From assembly GCA_023393635.1 (NCBI GenBank), contig JAEWKT010000052.1:1-64000 (forward strand): a stretch of DNA of 64,000 bases, given 5' to 3'. The translations under genes were made by a program, and so were the position numbers. Numbering within the stretch: position 1 is the stretch's first letter; each line of letters begins with the position of its first letter. Under the pieces are notes generated by a model. That model did no database searches, had not been told where the DNA came from, and saw only the letters and a list, made by a program, of their open reading frames with translations. Of the stretch, positions 17,890-27,290 are shown piece after piece. Origin of the DNA: Pseudomonadota bacterium (GTDB taxonomy: Bacteria; Pseudomonadota; Gammaproteobacteria; Pseudomonadales; Moraxellaceae).

Positions 17890-19170
17890 TCAGTTTGGGC
17901 TCAAGCCACGGTCTGGACTTTCCCAGCGTGCCCTTTTTTTGGAACCTTTAAAGACAGTTTTGATGACAGCAACTACTGTCGTTAACATGGATAATATCCA
18001 GTACAATAAGGGATACCAGATCACCCAGATATAATTACGAAGCAAGCGTCCCTGATCATAACGACGATCCATCCATAGGCTTATTAAAAACTGCACCAGA
18101 CAAGTCACGCCTAAAAGCAGCCCATACACCTGGGGTAAAACACTGGTTACCTGCCATTGTTCGGGCAAAGGTGCCATCAAGCCAACAAAATACAAAACAA
18201 AGATAATCAGCATGGCATAAGACCAGCCCACGCTAAGCAGGTATTCAAATGCTACGCCCCAAAAACGTCTTGCCTTCCACTGAAGCAATGCTTTACTGTA
18301 TTTAATCAGGACTTCTACGCCACCTTGTGCCCAGCGTAGTCGTTGACTCCATAAGCCTTGAAGCGTTTCGGGCATGTATAAATAACAAAGGGCTTGTGCT
18401 TCATAGCGGATATCCCAATGGTCAAGCTGCAAACGCCAGGAGATATCAATGTCTTCGGTGACAATATTTTCACTCCAGTAGCCCACGCGGTGCAAAGCAC
18501 TTTTTCTAAAGCCTGCAATGGCTCCTGATACAGTAAAAATTCGGCCATAGGTTCTTTGCGCACGCTTGATGAGCCCAATAATAGAGGAGAACTCACCGAC
18601 CTGAATCTTGCCCAGTAAACTGGAGCGATTGATAATGCGTGGATTACCTGTGACCGCGCCAACACGTGGCCCACTGAGCAAATGATCCATCATCCAGTGC
18701 ACGGTATAAGGATGCAATAATACATCGCCATCAATGCAGACCAAATACTCATGCTGGCTGACCAGTGTGCCTGCTCGTAATGCAAATGCCTTGCCCTGGT
18801 TGGAGGCCAAATGCACAATTCTGATACGCGTATCATCCAGGGCAAGTTTTTCTATTATCTGCTGGGTTTGATCGCTGCTACCATCATTAATCACAATCAC
18901 TTCAATGTTGGGGTAACGGGTGGCCAGCGCAAAACGAATGGTTTCGCTGACATGCTCTTCTTCGTTATAACAGGGAATAATAATGCTACAACCAGGCGCA
19001 GTGACATCAAAACTGGGTAACGCAGGTCTAGGCACCTCGCGGCGTAAATAAAACCATATCCCGCCAATCATCCACAACCACGCCATCATTAAAGGATAAT
19101 AAAAGGCAAAGGCAAATAATGCATCGCGTATCGATAAACGCTGTAGCCATTCAAGGGTACTCATTAGCAT
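17890..19170 (-). CDS. pgaC: poly-N-acetylglucosamine synthase PgaC
   Basis: Inner-membrane family 2 processive glycosyltransferase that polymerises UDP-GlcNAc into PNAG. The 426-residue protein has N-terminal membrane helices (about 15-42). The GT-A core follows: IIIPCYNEE (63-71), VINDGSSD (93-100), DxD at Asp147/Asp149, TED (238-240) and QRLRW (276-280). C-terminal helices run from about 310. All catalytic motifs are intact. AAGGGC lies 7 nt before the first ATG. pgaA is 88 nt upstream and pgaD 14 nt downstream on the same strand. Confidence 0.95.
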   Translation of the reverse strand: MLMSTLEWLQRLSIRDALFAFAFYYPLMMAWLWMIGGIWFYLRREVPRPALPSFDVTAPGCSIIIPCYNEEEHVSETIRFALATRYPNIEVIVINDGSSDQTQQIIEKLALDDTRIRIVHLASNQGKAFALRAGTLVSQHEYLVCIDGDVLLHPYTVHWMMDHLLSGPRVGAVTGNPRIINRSSLLGKIQVGEFSSIIGLIKRAQRTYGRIFTVSGAIAGFRKSALHRVGYWSENIVTEDIDISWRLQLDHWDIRYEAQALCYLYMPETLQGLWSQRLRWAQGGVEVLIKYSKALLQWKARRFWGVAFEYLLSVGWSYAMLIIFVLYFVGLMAPLPEQWQVTSVLPQVYGLLLGVTCLVQFLISLWMDRRYDQGRLLRNYIWVIWYPLLYWILSMLTTVVAVIKTVFKGSKKRARWESPDRGLSPN

Positions 19171-19258
19171 GTTATTTGCCCTTTAATTATATTAGCTAAC
19201 TGTCTATTTTTTAATAACAAAAATATAGAAAGCATGATGTTTTTCTTATTTGTATTCA

Positions 19259-21802
19259 TCAAAATGCTCCTGTGATCCCCAGCTTGGCAAACGTGCGTTG
19301 CTCACGATTCGCATCGTAAGTTTGGCTGCCCCATCCAATCCCATAATGGAGTTGCCATGTTCGGCTTAGCCCCCACTCATGTTGATATAAAGCACTGGTA
19401 TAACTTTTTGCACCAAATCCAGCTTGCTGGCTAATACCCGTGGCCAGCTCAAAATGCTGGGTAAATGACTGCTGATCTTTACGCCAACTGGTCCAGTCGT
19501 GTTCCAGATTCACTCCGTAACTTGCGCTGTGATCAGGATTAAAATAATTACCACCCGACTGAGCGTTTTTATCATAGTAAGCTTCAGCACCTGCATGAGT
19601 GATATGCTGCGCATTGGCAAATACTCGTTGGTTATAACGTGCAGAAACCGACTGCCGCATATTGCCATCGCTAATATCAAGTACCTGATAAGCAAAGGAA
19701 GCCGCTTTGGATTCATTTTGACTCCAATTCAGCCCTGCCTGATAGCTATTGGCCTCCAGCCCTGCCTCCAAGGCACGTAGCGGGATTTGACTAGAATTTT
19801 GCTGGTAACCCAAGCGATAAGCCCAGTTGTCGTTTAACCAATGCGACCAGCCCAATTCAAAGCCCATTTGATGGGTATCGCGCTGCTGATCTAGCATTAG
19901 CCATGCATTTTTTCGGTTTTCTTGCCATTCTGCCCCCACGCCAATACGCTGATCACGCTGCTGGGTCGGTTCAAAATCGGCACTACGGTCTAGATGGCTT
20001 GCAAAAATACGCCATTTATTGTCAATCCATGGACTATTGACACGTGTCTGCCATTCTCGCTCACGGTTGCCATTTACTTCGCTTATTGCCTGGTGATTTA
20101 ACCCATTAACTGCGCGACTTCGGCCAATCAATAAATCACTTTGCAGTGTGATTCGCTCACGATCCTGCCATTCTTGTTGTGCTTTCATCACGCTACTATT
20201 GGTAGGTGCTTTTACTGCTGCTGTCGCTAAGGCAGCTTGCCAGCGTGGATAATCCTGTAAATCACGTGCATTGGCTACGGTGGTTAAATCCAGGCCAAGA
20301 TGGTGCGGTGCATTGATGTAAGCTTGCTGCACCACTTGATTAGATGCGCCAGGCAAGCCACGCCAATTTAAAATCGTGGCGTAGTCATTGGCCAGGTTAG
20401 TATTGTTAGGATTTTGCTGGACTAATTGCTGCAACTGCCTGGCAGCGATATCAAGATGATTACGATACGCTGCATCCAGTGCAATGATTTGATCGACGCG
20501 AGTCCGATTTTGTTTTTCTGTTGGCGTGCTCGTAGGCTCAACCACGGCAATAAGTTGATCCAGTTGATTAAGCAGTTGAGCGGCTTGCTTATAATTGTCC
20601 TGTTCAATTAAAGCGTAGTAATCGGCGATATATAGCTCAACATTAGGCTGCGTTGCATTGTTAATCAAATAGTCATACAGCACATGCGCTTGCTGTGGTT
20701 TTTTTAAGGCCAAATAGGCATCAGCTACTGCATTTTTGGCATAAGGTTGTAGTTCAAACTGTTCAGTTAAAGAAAGCTGTTCATACTCAGCCACCAGCAC
20801 TGCCATATATTCCTGCACACGCAAGGCATATAAATAATCATTAAAAATGGCTGCATATTCTGGCAAATTTTTATTTTGTGGCGTGCTCTTAAACTGTGTC
20901 ACACTTTGTTTTAACGCCAATAAATTGTCTTCAACCAATGCATGCGCCTGCTGATAATGACCTTGTGCCTCAAGTAAGTCCTTTTGTTTGAGCGCAGATT
21001 GTAAATTGCTACTCAATACTTCGGCCTGAATGGGATAAATTGTATCGGCCGAAAAAATATCTGGATGCTGGCTTGCCAACTGATACGCAGCATGAGGTTG
21101 ATTTAAACTGCGAAGTGCCGCAAATTGCTGCTCTAACGCAAGGCGATGATTAGGTTGCAGAGCCAATGCCTGCTTACTCTCATCAAAGGCTTGCTGCCAG
21201 TTGCCAGATAACCGTTGAGCATAAGCCAGTTGTGCATGTTGCGCTGCTGTTAAGCCACCCAGCTGTTTTAGCTCATTTACTAATTGTTGCGCCACATCAG
21301 TACGGCCTGCTTCGGCTGCCAACGTCAAGTAGTACCATTGGTCAAAAGGTGGTTGAGCTTCCTTATTATCTGAGTCATTCAACTTATAAATTTGCTGGGC
21401 AATATTAAATGCTTGCTCGGCCCGCTTCTGGTCACGCAATGCCCCAAGCCATGCGGTATAGGCATAAGCAGCCACTAATTGAGGGTTTAAATTTTCATTG
21501 CTGGTTAAGCGTGCAATAGCTGCGTTATCACCTGCCAGTCTTAATAAAATAATCAGGTCAGCGGTTACTTTGGCATCTTGCGGATACTGTTTATGTAATT
21601 GCTTTAAGGTACTTGTACCGACTTGCACCTGACCTTGCTTGGCCAGTTGTACGGCTTGCTCACGTTGCTGACTAACCGTTAATTCACTGGCCAACGGACT
21701 AGCATATAAAGGGAGTGATATCCCACAACAGGCGATTTCCAACCCAACCAAGCAACTTAAATAAATTTTATTTTTAACCAAATCAGGGTAAATTGACCCC
21801 AT
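19259..21802 (-). CDS. pgaA: PNAG export porin PgaA
   Basis: Outer-membrane export protein for PNAG: a periplasmic TPR superhelix followed by a beta-barrel. The 847-residue product begins with a long signal peptide (hydrophobic core about residues 16-35). TPR-like helices rich in Ala, Gln and Leu run to about 560. The last ~300 residues show alternating aromatic beta strands and end GITGAF, with the terminal Phe used for outer-membrane assembly. I use ATG 21802 (GGAAG about 5 nt upstream) rather than TTG 21814. It is first gene of the minus-strand pgaA-pgaC-pgaD group, with pgaB missing from its usual place after pgaA. Confidence 0.93.
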   Translation of the reverse strand: MGSIYPDLVKNKIYLSCLVGLEIACCGISLPLYASPLASELTVSQQREQAVQLAKQGQVQVGTSTLKQLHKQYPQDAKVTADLIILLRLAGDNAAIARLTSNENLNPQLVAAYAYTAWLGALRDQKRAEQAFNIAQQIYKLNDSDNKEAQPPFDQWYYLTLAAEAGRTDVAQQLVNELKQLGGLTAAQHAQLAYAQRLSGNWQQAFDESKQALALQPNHRLALEQQFAALRSLNQPHAAYQLASQHPDIFSADTIYPIQAEVLSSNLQSALKQKDLLEAQGHYQQAHALVEDNLLALKQSVTQFKSTPQNKNLPEYAAIFNDYLYALRVQEYMAVLVAEYEQLSLTEQFELQPYAKNAVADAYLALKKPQQAHVLYDYLINNATQPNVELYIADYYALIEQDNYKQAAQLLNQLDQLIAVVEPTSTPTEKQNRTRVDQIIALDAAYRNHLDIAARQLQQLVQQNPNNTNLANDYATILNWRGLPGASNQVVQQAYINAPHHLGLDLTTVANARDLQDYPRWQAALATAAVKAPTNSSVMKAQQEWQDRERITLQSDLLIGRSRAVNGLNHQAISEVNGNREREWQTRVNSPWIDNKWRIFASHLDRSADFEPTQQRDQRIGVGAEWQENRKNAWLMLDQQRDTHQMGFELGWSHWLNDNWAYRLGYQQNSSQIPLRALEAGLEANSYQAGLNWSQNESKAASFAYQVLDISDGNMRQSVSARYNQRVFANAQHITHAGAEAYYDKNAQSGGNYFNPDHSASYGVNLEHDWTSWRKDQQSFTQHFELATGISQQAGFGAKSYTSALYQHEWGLSRTWQLHYGIGWGSQTYDANREQRTFAKLGITGAF

Positions 21803-22094
21803 AACTGCTTCCAAAATTAAATGTAATAAGTCTAAGAAAAGCTTTTATATGCCCTCTTATCTAAGCGCTGATCATTGTCTAGTTTTATTATTTGGGCGCA
21901 GTGGTAATATCAGCAGAAATTGGCGTATTCACGTAAACAATATATAAAGAACGTAACCTAGAGGATAATTTAGTGGTGGTTAGCATTATTTATTAATTGT
22001 TATGTAATGACCAATTTGGCTAAAAATTTATGTAATCGTTCAGATTGTTTATTAAAACATCAGTCATGTTTATTAAGCCAGCAACAGATAAAGT
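21803..22094. other. pgaA upstream region
   Basis: AT-rich gap between the sucABlpdCD terminator and pgaA. It must contain the pgaA promoter; weak -10-like strings occur near 21848 on the minus strand but no confident -35/-10 pair. No gene seen. Confidence 0.4.
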
Positions 22095-22118
22095 AAAAAA
22101 AGGACGCCTAAGCGCCCT
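22095..22118 (-). terminator. intrinsic terminator of the suc operon
   Basis: A 7-bp stem with one mismatch (AGGACGC and GCGCCCT) and a 4-nt loop is followed on the minus strand by seven T. It lies 29 nt past the sucD stop. Confidence 0.85.
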
Positions 22119-22146
22119 CTTTCCATTCACTTAAAATCAGATGAAA

Positions 22147-23037
22147 TTAAGCCATACCTTTGTCTTTTAGCACTTGCAGCATGGTAGAACCAAGCTCGGC
22201 AGGGCTTCTTGTATAGGCCATGCCTGCTTTTTCAAAGGCAGCAAATTTTTCTTCAGCAGTACCTTTACCACCAGAAATAATTGCACCCGCATGACCCATG
22301 CGCTTGCCCTTAGGTGCGGTCACACCAGCAATATAACCTACGACTGGTTTGGTTACATTTGATTGAATATATTCAGCTGCTTCTTCTTCAGCAGAACCAC
22401 CAATCTCACCAATCATAATAATGGCGTCAGTTTGGGGATCTTCCTGAAACAGTTTTAGGGCATCAATCTGATTCATACCAGGAATGGGGTCACCACCAAT
22501 CCCAATACAAGTAGACTGACCCAAACCAAGCTTGGTGGTTTGCGCCACAGCTTCGTAGGTTAATGTACCAGAACGGGAAATAATACCAATACGACCTGGC
22601 AGATGAATATGACCTGGCATAATGCCAATTTTACATTCGCCTGGAGTAATCACGCCTGGGCAGTTAGGGCCAACCAGACGTGTGCCATTGCCATTGGTCT
22701 CTAAATAGCGTTTGGCTTTTAGCATATCAATGGTTGGTACACCTTCAGTAATGACAACAATTAAGGCCACACCAGAATCAACCGCTTCAATAATTGAATC
22801 CAGTACAAATGGTGCTGGTACATAAATCACTGTTGCATCGGCCTGGGTTTGATCCACTGCTTCACGCATGGTGTTAAATACGGGCAAATCCAGATGGGTA
22901 GAACCACCTTTGCCTGGAGTTACACCGCCAACCACCTTGGTGCCATAGGCAATGGCTTGTTCAGAGTGAAACGTGCCGTTTTTACCTGTAAAGCCCTGAA
23001 CCAGCACTTTGGTGTCTTTATTAATTAATACGCTCAT
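22147..23037 (-). CDS. sucD: succinyl-CoA synthetase alpha subunit
   Basis: With SucC it converts succinyl-CoA to succinate with nucleoside triphosphate formation in the TCA cycle. The 296-residue protein has the CoA-binding Rossmann start VLVQGFTGKNGTFHSEQA and the phosphohistidine loop KRMGHAGAIISGG, with the phosphorylated His at about 249. It starts 11 nt after sucC with AAGGAG as ribosome site, and is the last gene of the suc operon, followed by a terminator. Confidence 0.97.
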   Translation of the reverse strand: MSVLINKDTKVLVQGFTGKNGTFHSEQAIAYGTKVVGGVTPGKGGSTHLDLPVFNTMREAVDQTQADATVIYVPAPFVLDSIIEAVDSGVALIVVITEGVPTIDMLKAKRYLETNGNGTRLVGPNCPGVITPGECKIGIMPGHIHLPGRIGIISRSGTLTYEAVAQTTKLGLGQSTCIGIGGDPIPGMNQIDALKLFQEDPQTDAIIMIGEIGGSAEEEAAEYIQSNVTKPVVGYIAGVTAPKGKRMGHAGAIISGGKGTAEEKFAAFEKAGMAYTRSPAELGSTMLQVLKDKGMA

Positions 23038-23048
23038 GCTAATGCTCC

Positions 23049-24212
23049 TTAGGCTTTCACTGCTGCAACAATTTTTTCCGCTGCATCGGCAAGGCCTTGC
23101 GCTGGAATAAGTTTAAGACCTGATTGCTCTAAAATCTGAGTACCAAGCTCGGCATTGTTACCTTCCAGTCGTACCACCACAGGAACAGTCACATTTACTT
23201 CTTTTACTGCGGCCACAATGGCTTCAGCAATCATGTCACAGCGTACGATACCACCAAAAATATTGATCAATACGCCTTGCACCGAGCTATCCGCCAAAAT
23301 CAGTTTAAAGGCTTCAATCACGCGCTCTTTGGTTGCACCACCACCAACGTCGAGGAAGTTAGCAGGCTGGCCACCGTACAGCTTGATAATGTCCATGGTG
23401 GCCATGGCAAGACCCGCACCATTCACCATACAGCCAATATTACCTTCCAGCGCCACATAGTTCAGTTCAAACTCGGATGCTTTTAGCTCACGCTCGTTTT
23501 CCTGTGATTTGTCACGTGCAGCAGCCAGCTCAGGCAAGCGATACAGAGCATTGGAGTCAATACCTACTTTGGCATCAACACACAAAATTTCGCCATTTTC
23601 ACGCACCGACAGCGGGTTAATTTCAAACAAGGCAAAGTCATTGTCAATGAAGGCCTGATAAGCACCAACCATCAGCTTAACAAACTGGTTAATTTGTTTA
23701 TCTTTTAAGCCGAGTTGAAACGCCACATCACGGGCCTGAAATGGTTGTAAGCCTACTAATGGATCAACCGTAACTTTGAGAATTTTTTCAGGGGTTTCAG
23801 CCGCAACGTGTTCAATATCAACACCGCCTTCAGTCGATGCCATAAAGGTCACACGGCGGGTTGAACGGTCAACTACTGCGCCCAGGTACAACTCACGCTC
23901 TACAGGATAAACGTCCTGACATACCAGCACGCTATTGACGGGTTGGCCATCAGCGTCAGTTTGGTAGGTCACCAGGCGCGTACCAATCAGCTCACGCGCA
24001 ATTTGTGCGGCTTCTTCGGCACTTTTGGCAATTCTTACACCACCTGCTTTACCACGACCACCAGCATGAACCTGTGCTTTGATAACCGCAAAGTTACCAA
24101 TTTTTTCAAATGCTGCAGCGGCTTCTTCAGGCGTTGTGGCCAGAATGCCTTCTTGTACAGGCATGCCGTATTGCTTAAGCAGCGCTTTTGCTTGATATTC
24201 ATGTAAATTCAT
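23049..24212 (-). CDS. sucC: succinyl-CoA synthetase beta subunit
   Basis: The nucleotide-binding and specificity subunit partnering SucD. The 387-residue protein begins MNLHEYQAKALLKQYG as in all SucC, with the ATP-grasp segment KAQVHAGGRGKAGGV and the C-terminal CoA-ligase domain with NIFGGIVRCDMIAEAI. The ribosome site AGGT lies 7 nt before ATG. A 213-nt gap to lpd could hold an internal promoter, but no strong one was seen. Confidence 0.97.
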   Translation of the reverse strand: MNLHEYQAKALLKQYGMPVQEGILATTPEEAAAAFEKIGNFAVIKAQVHAGGRGKAGGVRIAKSAEEAAQIARELIGTRLVTYQTDADGQPVNSVLVCQDVYPVERELYLGAVVDRSTRRVTFMASTEGGVDIEHVAAETPEKILKVTVDPLVGLQPFQARDVAFQLGLKDKQINQFVKLMVGAYQAFIDNDFALFEINPLSVRENGEILCVDAKVGIDSNALYRLPELAAARDKSQENERELKASEFELNYVALEGNIGCMVNGAGLAMATMDIIKLYGGQPANFLDVGGGATKERVIEAFKLILADSSVQGVLINIFGGIVRCDMIAEAIVAAVKEVNVTVPVVVRLEGNNAELGTQILEQSGLKLIPAQGLADAAEKIVAAVKA

Positions 24213-24425
24213 TGTTAGACCTAACCGAATTGTCGTTGGTTAATTTAAATACGGCAGTGGCATTTTTGCGATAAAACTGCAAATAGGCAGCACTGGTATT
24301 CCACAGACAAAGCAGCTTTTAACACGTTATGGCACCAGTAAACTGATTAAAACCAAACCTTAAAAACCACTTTGCTTATTACATCTCAAATACGTTTGGC
24401 TCAGCCATAAGTGGCCAAGGCTCAT

Positions 24426-25877
24426 TTAGCGACGTTTACGCTGAATGGCATGGATTGCACGCCCATCTACAGCAAGTGCCGCTTCATGCACTGCTTCAGA
24501 TAAGGTTGGATGTGCAAAAGTCATGAGCTGCAAGTCTTCAACGCTAGATACAAATTCCATGGCAATCATGCCCTGATGTACCATGTCGCCAGCACCACTT
24601 CCCAGAATATGCATGCCTAGCAAACGGTCAGTTTTAGCGTCGGCCACAAACTTGACAAACCCTGCAGGTTCACCTGCTGCCAGCGCACGACCATTCACCG
24701 CAAATGGGAACTGGCCCGTTTTGACTTCAATGCCTTTGTCTTTTGCCTGCTCTTCAGTCAGACCAACCCATGCCACTTCAGGCGAGGTGTAAATCACACT
24801 GATAATGGTGTCATAGTTGACCTGTGCGGCATGACCATGCATACGCTCAACGGCCATCACGCCTTCTTCCATGGCCTTATGCGCCAGCATTGGCCCACGC
24901 ACCAAGTCACCAATGGCATACACGCCATCTACTGAGGTTTTACATTGATCATCCACTTCCACGAAGCCACGTTCGGTCAGCTTAATGCCTGCATCTTCGC
25001 TCAATAAACCTTCGGCATACGGCTTACGACCAACACAGACAATTAACTTATCAAAGGTTTGTTCTTTGTCTTCGCCAGCCTGATTGTATTTCACGGTGAC
25101 TTTGCCATCTTTGCATTCGGTGGCAGTGACTTTGGCATTTAAGCGAATATCCAGACCTTGCTTGGTCAAAACCTTTAAGGTTTCTTTGGCCAGTGCCTTA
25201 TCCGCCATGGGTAAAAAGCTCTCTAATGCTTCAAACACCACCACTTCACTGCCCAGGCGACGCCAGACTGAACCCAGCTCAAGGCCAATGACGCCTGCAC
25301 CAATCACGCCCAAGGTTTCTGGCACTTGATCGAATGCCAAAGCACCTGTTGAATCAACAATAGTTTCTTCATCCACAGGCGCCACTGGAATATTAACGGG
25401 CACAGAACCAGAAGCTAAAATCACATATTTTGGCTCAAGGGTTTGTGTGTCTTTTTCATCAGAACTATCACCCTCAAGCGGCGTAAACTCTACTTTCTTG
25501 CCAGCCAGCAGCTTGCCTGTGCCTTGCAGCCAGTCAATGCCATTGCCTTTTAATAACTGCGCCACACCGCCAGTAAGTTGCTCAACTACTTTGGTTTTGC
25601 GCGCTTGCATGGTGCCAATATCAATGCTGACATCACCCGTTTCAATCCCGTGCGCTTTTAAATCATGCTGGGTAGATTCATAACGATGGGAGGAATCCAG
25701 TAATGCTTTAGAGGGAATACAGCCAACGTTTAAGCACGTACCACCCATTGAAGGTTTACCATTGTGTACGCGTTTTTCAATACAGGCCACTTTATAACCG
25801 AGTTGCGCTGCACGAATTGCTGCTTCATAACCGCCCGGGCCACCGCCAATGACCACCAGGTCATACTGTTGTGCCAT
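24426..25877 (-). CDS. lpd: dihydrolipoyl dehydrogenase (E3)
   Basis: The FAD enzyme that reoxidises dihydrolipoamide in the 2-oxoglutarate dehydrogenase complex, passing electrons to NAD+. The 483-residue protein has the FAD-binding IGGGPGGYEAA (10-20), the redox disulphide Cys48-Cys53 in GGTCLNVGCIPSKAL, an NAD-binding GVIGAGVIGLELGS in the middle, and the C-terminal FAHPTLSEAVHEAA with the catalytic His/Glu pair. AAGGAG precedes the ATG. Its place inside the suc operon suggests this copy serves 2-oxoglutarate dehydrogenase; it may be shared with other complexes. Confidence 0.97.
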   Translation of the reverse strand: MAQQYDLVVIGGGPGGYEAAIRAAQLGYKVACIEKRVHNGKPSMGGTCLNVGCIPSKALLDSSHRYESTQHDLKAHGIETGDVSIDIGTMQARKTKVVEQLTGGVAQLLKGNGIDWLQGTGKLLAGKKVEFTPLEGDSSDEKDTQTLEPKYVILASGSVPVNIPVAPVDEETIVDSTGALAFDQVPETLGVIGAGVIGLELGSVWRRLGSEVVVFEALESFLPMADKALAKETLKVLTKQGLDIRLNAKVTATECKDGKVTVKYNQAGEDKEQTFDKLIVCVGRKPYAEGLLSEDAGIKLTERGFVEVDDQCKTSVDGVYAIGDLVRGPMLAHKAMEEGVMAVERMHGHAAQVNYDTIISVIYTSPEVAWVGLTEEQAKDKGIEVKTGQFPFAVNGRALAAGEPAGFVKFVADAKTDRLLGMHILGSGAGDMVHQGMIAMEFVSSVEDLQLMTFAHPTLSEAVHEAALAVDGRAIHAIQRKRR

Positions 25878-26031
25878 GTGTTTACTCCTTAACTTGCAAA
25901 AGTGATGACTTCTACAAGTGGCTTAAATTTTAAAAATGGGCAAATAACTTCATATTTAATTGCTGCCCAACTCAAGTTTGAGCAGCAGGTGCTGCTATTG
26001 CATCAATCCAATATCTTTAAACATTGAAGAA

Positions 26032-27288
26032 CTATAGATCTAATAGCAGGGATGCTGGGTCTTCAATAAATTGCTTAATCGCCACCAGGAATCCAACCGC
26101 TTCTTTACCATCAATCATGCGATGATCATAAGACAGCGCCAGATACATCATGGGTAGAATCACCACTTCGCCATTGACTGCCATAGGACGATCCTGGATT
26201 TTATGCATGCCCAGAATGGCAGTTTGTGGCGGATTTAAAATAGGCGTCGATAGCAGAGAACCAAAAGTACCGCCATTTGAAATGGTAAAGGTACCGCCAG
26301 TCATGTCTTCAATAGATAACTTGCCATCACGGGCTTTTTTGCCATACTCAATGATATTTTTTTCAACTTCAGCATGGTTTAAACGATCAGTGTCACGAAG
26401 TACTGGCACAACCAGACCACGGTCGCTTGATACCGCCACACCAATGTCGTAATAGCCATGATAAACAATATCATCACCATCAATGGAAGCGTTTACAGCA
26501 GGATAGCGTTTTAGTGCTTCGGTTGCGGCTTTCACAAAGAAAGACATAAAGCCCAAACGGGTACCATGACGTTTTTCAAAACGCTCTTGGTATAGCTTGC
26601 GCATGTCCATGATGGGCTTCATGTTGACTTCGTTAAAGGTGGTCAGCATGGCCGTATTCTGGCTGGCGGACAATAAACGCTCAGCCACACGCTTACGTAA
26701 ACGTGTCATGGGCACACGCTTTTCAACCCGCTCACCCACGGCCTGACTAATCGCTGTATTCGATTGCACATTCGCACTTGGGGGTGTACTTGGCGCAGCA
26801 GCTTTTGACGCATTAGCATGATTGGCCACGTCTTCTTTAGTCACACGACCACCACGGCCAGTACCTGAAATATCAGCCACATCCAGACCTTGCTCAGCCA
26901 CTGCCTTACGCACTGCGGGGCTTTGATTTTTGTCAGATTCAGTAGACTGTGCATTTTGAGTAGACGCATTATCGCGTTGTACAATCGCAGTTGCCCCTGC
27001 TTCAGTTTTTTCTATGTCTTGTGCCACTTGCTGCTCGCTTACTGCGCCAGCACCTGCCTCAAAGGTAGCAATCACTTCACCTGATAACACTGTTTCGCCT
27101 TCAGGTTTTGCAATACTGGCCAAGGAACCATCCGCAGGTGCAACCACTTCAAGCACCACTTTATCGGTTTCAATATCAGCAATCACTTCATCACGGGCAA
27201 CTGCTTCACCCACTTTTTTATGCCAAGTAGCAATGGTACCGTCAGCTACGGATTCTGGAAATACGGGGGCTTTAATTTCTGTTGCCAT
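26032..27288 (-). CDS. sucB: 2-oxoglutarate dehydrogenase E2, dihydrolipoyl succinyltransferase
   Basis: The core acyltransferase of the 2-oxoglutarate dehydrogenase complex. The 418-residue protein shows one lipoyl domain (residues 1-75, lipoyl-lysine Lys43 in ETDKVVLEV). A Ala/Gln/Thr-rich linker and the E3-binding domain around SPAVRKAVAEQGLD and GTGRGGRVTKEDV follow. The catalytic domain ends with the active-site SYDHRMIDGKEA (His389). It starts 2 nt after sucA, and its ribosome site lies within the last sucA codons, implying translational coupling. Confidence 0.97.
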   Translation of the reverse strand: MATEIKAPVFPESVADGTIATWHKKVGEAVARDEVIADIETDKVVLEVVAPADGSLASIAKPEGETVLSGEVIATFEAGAGAVSEQQVAQDIEKTEAGATAIVQRDNASTQNAQSTESDKNQSPAVRKAVAEQGLDVADISGTGRGGRVTKEDVANHANASKAAAPSTPPSANVQSNTAISQAVGERVEKRVPMTRLRKRVAERLLSASQNTAMLTTFNEVNMKPIMDMRKLYQERFEKRHGTRLGFMSFFVKAATEALKRYPAVNASIDGDDIVYHGYYDIGVAVSSDRGLVVPVLRDTDRLNHAEVEKNIIEYGKKARDGKLSIEDMTGGTFTISNGGTFGSLLSTPILNPPQTAILGMHKIQDRPMAVNGEVVILPMMYLALSYDHRMIDGKEAVGFLVAIKQFIEDPASLLLDL

Positions 27289-27290
27289 GA

